Shown: one piece after another, positions 63,001 to 64,000 of the stretch
Layout of the letters: every line of letters begins with the position of its first letter
Numbering within the stretch: position 1 is the first letter of the stretch
Assembly: GCA_964036195.1 (NCBI GenBank)
Contig: OZ038458.1
Location: 21,279,832-21,343,831 of the forward strand
Source of the DNA: Sphaerolaimus hirsutus
Taxonomy: Eukaryota; Nematoda; Chromadorea; Monhysterida; Sphaerolaimidae
Length of the DNA stretch: 64,000 bases
Direction: 5' to 3'
Position numbers and translations under genes: made by a program
The notes under the pieces: model-generated
The model's input: only the letters and a program-made list of their open reading frames with translations
What the model was told of the DNA's origin: nothing
The model's database searches: none

Positions 63001-63995
63001 GTCAATCTGCCATGTTTGTGCGTCACCTGAGTTCTTTCCCTCAAGCTCGGAATATACTCTTGATGCCACAGGTCCCAGAACTTATCCAAAGTTTGCTGGG
63101 TTGTCTCCCAATATTTCTGCAGTTTCGCTGCGTTATCCATTCTGGGCACAAATTCTCCATCTTTGTCTGCGTCAAACTGTGGTGCTCCAATCTGACCTTC
63201 CCCTGTTAGGAAGTCTTTTGGCGTCAGCACTCTGAGGCTCTTTACATCACCATAGATGTAAGAGATTGGCCTGCTGTTGATCACTGCTTCGACTTCTGGC
63301 AGAAGTGTCAACAATTCTTGCAGGGTTAACATTCTGTGCCCCACAGCTGCCTTAAAATGTTTCTTGGTAATGCCCACCATTCTCTCATAAGCTCCTCCCT
63401 GCCATGGTGCCATAGGAGTAGTCATGTTCCACTGGATTTGTTGCTGTGAGCAGTAAGTCTGTACTGCTCCACTTTTGACCATCTCTGACCATTCTTTCCC
63501 AGTATTAATGGCCTTGTCAGTGCTTGAGCTGAGCACTTTCTCTGTCAATTTGAATTGCGTTGCATTGTCTGAAATCACTGCCTCAGGCTTTCCACGCCTG
63601 GCGATGAATCTCCTGACTGCATTCAGGAATTCCTGTGCTGTCATGTCTAGCACACTTTCCAGGTGAACTGCACGTGTCACCATACATGTGAACAAACAGA
63701 TCCACATTTTCCTGTGATCTTTGTTCACTTTGTACCAAACTGGTCCCAAATAATCCAAGCCCGTATACTGAAACGGTCTGGCTCTCTGAACTCTGGTTTC
63801 TGGTAAATCTGGCATTGGTGGAAGCTGGTACGGTTTCGCTCCCAATTTCTTACAGGTTGAGCAGGTTCTGGTCACATTGTAGATCACCCGTCTGCCCTGT
63901 GTAATCCAGTATTTTTGTCTGATCGCTGCCAATGTGTGTTGCACTCCTGCGTGCATCAACTTTTCATGCTGGTTTCTGACGATCAGCTGAGTCAC
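60063..63995 (-). CDS. BEL/Pao Pol C-terminus (integrase) fused in frame to an envelope-like glycoprotein
   Basis: 1310 codons open and still open at the window edge, so the N-terminal pol part lies outside. Residue numbers count from 63995. An HHCC zinc region (H10/H15 ... C45, C48) precedes the catalytic core with Asp81 (TGLDYLGPV), Asp143 (VISDNATQF) and Glu204 (GGAYERMVG), all intact, then the BEL/Pao C-terminal module (RGAWRMGRIEQLEPRKDGQI). At about 455-475 a hydrophobic segment (VIGMLCMVLMLTG) begins an envelope-like part with many Cys, N-glycosylation sequons, a second membrane segment near 1140 (LLGITILIAGIVAAGYLW) and a Cys-rich then basic tail. This layout is that of a class of envelope-bearing BEL/Pao retroelements. 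Separate release of the glycoprotein would need proteolysis or splicing. I do not assign the fusion-protein class. No internal stop, so this copy looks young. Confidence 0.85.
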   Translation of the reverse strand: MTQLIVRNQHEKLMHAGVQHTLAAIRQKYWITQGRRVIYNVTRTCSTCKKLGAKPYQLPPMPDLPETRVQRARPFQYTGLDYLGPVWYKVNKDHRKMWICLFTCMVTRAVHLESVLDMTAQEFLNAVRRFIARRGKPEAVISDNATQFKLTEKVLSSSTDKAINTGKEWSEMVKSGAVQTYCSQQQIQWNMTTPMAPWQGGAYERMVGITKKHFKAAVGHRMLTLQELLTLLPEVEAVINSRPISYIYGDVKSLRVLTPKDFLTGEGQIGAPQFDADKDGEFVPRMDNAAKLQKYWETTQQTLDKFWDLWHQEYIPSLRERTQVTHKHGRLTATQEPKVNEVVLIYEENMPRGAWRMGRIEQLEPRKDGQIRSAKVRTANRNVVSRPLNQLYPLEINSKTMDIPETAVTVKVDLLDPAIVQKHVRNQSSNRDSVSNPVQNPAQRNSASDRVLRSATGKTTATTSSLVIGMLCMVLMLTGMSESATLREAGKAYSEVFSRTYVLETSTVRPPSLAAHHGLPPLPSEWPPKSVREMQTYERFKDAIKDHPVEQVISSQSQKYQICTSGRHGHALTVPEEVQCHIPPRNFVKAMKVTLYAQRQIPQKEKAYRCYIRIKEIITHTSFWGAKGITGNFEKYQQVGVVACNYARIHKMFRGTPLVEMEPRVWTTNQTLNVEYSWCCHDKENVVSNFYMEEGTVASLDGKTVISDLQDFSQCRAMMGHCRDHNYGITVWDTENFKHQCAYERIGRFKSEISGQTIIVSKLQAAYSHSNKTKRPIGSECVPGDTYYTDQGGVFIQFDRREDVPVEWAMPGKIVEARESTISGTLYARLDDRNSKFQFLQHVVREMTQAQFAIVWHQLCQLRKNQLDMLTQLFRIDPTLGIRAMLGRQDVHAEWAGEAIMFWECKEVQPYIIYQTGKVGETCYKYPPMRLDKDGPLWFKSPGSRDLVEKSPEEDCSHTTPHLYRNEHGQWKSAHGMVHVTETPIEMTWKGQWQAFTFDAPHLFTNIVNRATNFMDVRGQIQRLQNLEHVQNQLIDYTADMSLDPRVIRNSIEGIGAGIGQTAAGIGKAYGHYISGVSKGYTNFMGGMLKGPFQVIINTIAMLLGITILIAGIVAAGYLWYNWRIATGKPVIPPCVYTCIWRCIVCPFKCIWLCFRAIRYTIKKSTQKETNYPQRKVRKTELRPAIKRRARSNSTQSVRFARRAETEDRMAKSLSAYVQPDESSADEGQVRARNRDSVHMPDIRKFTSRERAGSDTGNYLLHHQARSALASPATGPATSRTPTTSRTTTFTTEATVETPLITLAPTTTSM

Positions 63996-64000
63996 TGTAG

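Noticed and set aside
60508..63666. Plus-strand frames across the BEL/Pao region
   Set aside because: Antisense shadows of the 1310-codon minus-strand frame, which has clear integrase motifs.

Overview
The window is nuclear DNA of a eukaryote, most likely an aquatic invertebrate animal. Genes are split by short GT-AG introns. One fragmentary host gene encodes eIF3h, another is a secreted protein with C-type-lectin-like, PAN/apple-like and sushi (CCP) modules. Everything else is transposon-derived: a Ty3/Gypsy element, a BEL/Pao element with an envelope gene, a Polinton/Maverick, a gag-protease-only LTR element, several hAT-type elements and dozens of foldback MITEs nested in one another. No rRNA, tRNA, CRISPR or bacterial operon was seen. 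The species cannot be named from the sequence. Layout: 0.2-7.5 kb is a decayed Gypsy element on the minus strand (LTR 6896-7472, then gag, protease, RT, RNase H, integrase). 7.5-8.4 kb is a 350-bp tandem array that reuses part of that LTR. 8.4-11 kb holds minus-strand eIF3h exons, one of them partly duplicated. 11-23 kb is a MITE and hAT mosaic in which many insertions can be dated against each other from target-site duplications. 23.3-28.5 kb is the plus-strand lectin/sushi host gene. 28.5-40.3 kb is again nested elements, including a 6.0-kb hAT-type element that carries a complete 4.5-kb gag-pro LTR element. 40.9-58.8 kb is an intron-rich Polinton with PolB, packaging ATPase, integrase and putative structural genes. 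58.8-64 kb is the 3' part of a BEL/Pao element on the minus strand, with integrase and envelope in one open frame, cut by the window edge. The most striking observation is in the sushi gene. A 195-bp segment of a MITE family interrupts a CCP exon at 27881-28075. It starts with GT and ends with AG supplied by its own CAG target-site duplication. Removing it restores a four-cysteine CCP domain in frame, which is what an introner (intron-generating transposon) predicts. Three related families in the window share this design (GTG...CCCC tips, 3-bp CWG target duplication), and paralogous empty sites are visible. A second such MITE sits in the same exon in the opposite orientation and is open in frame for 56 codons. 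The Polinton carries many introns, one of which splits the polymerase YTDTDS catalytic motif. It also shows in-frame stops, a frameshift and an altered integrase triad, so this copy is probably no longer active.
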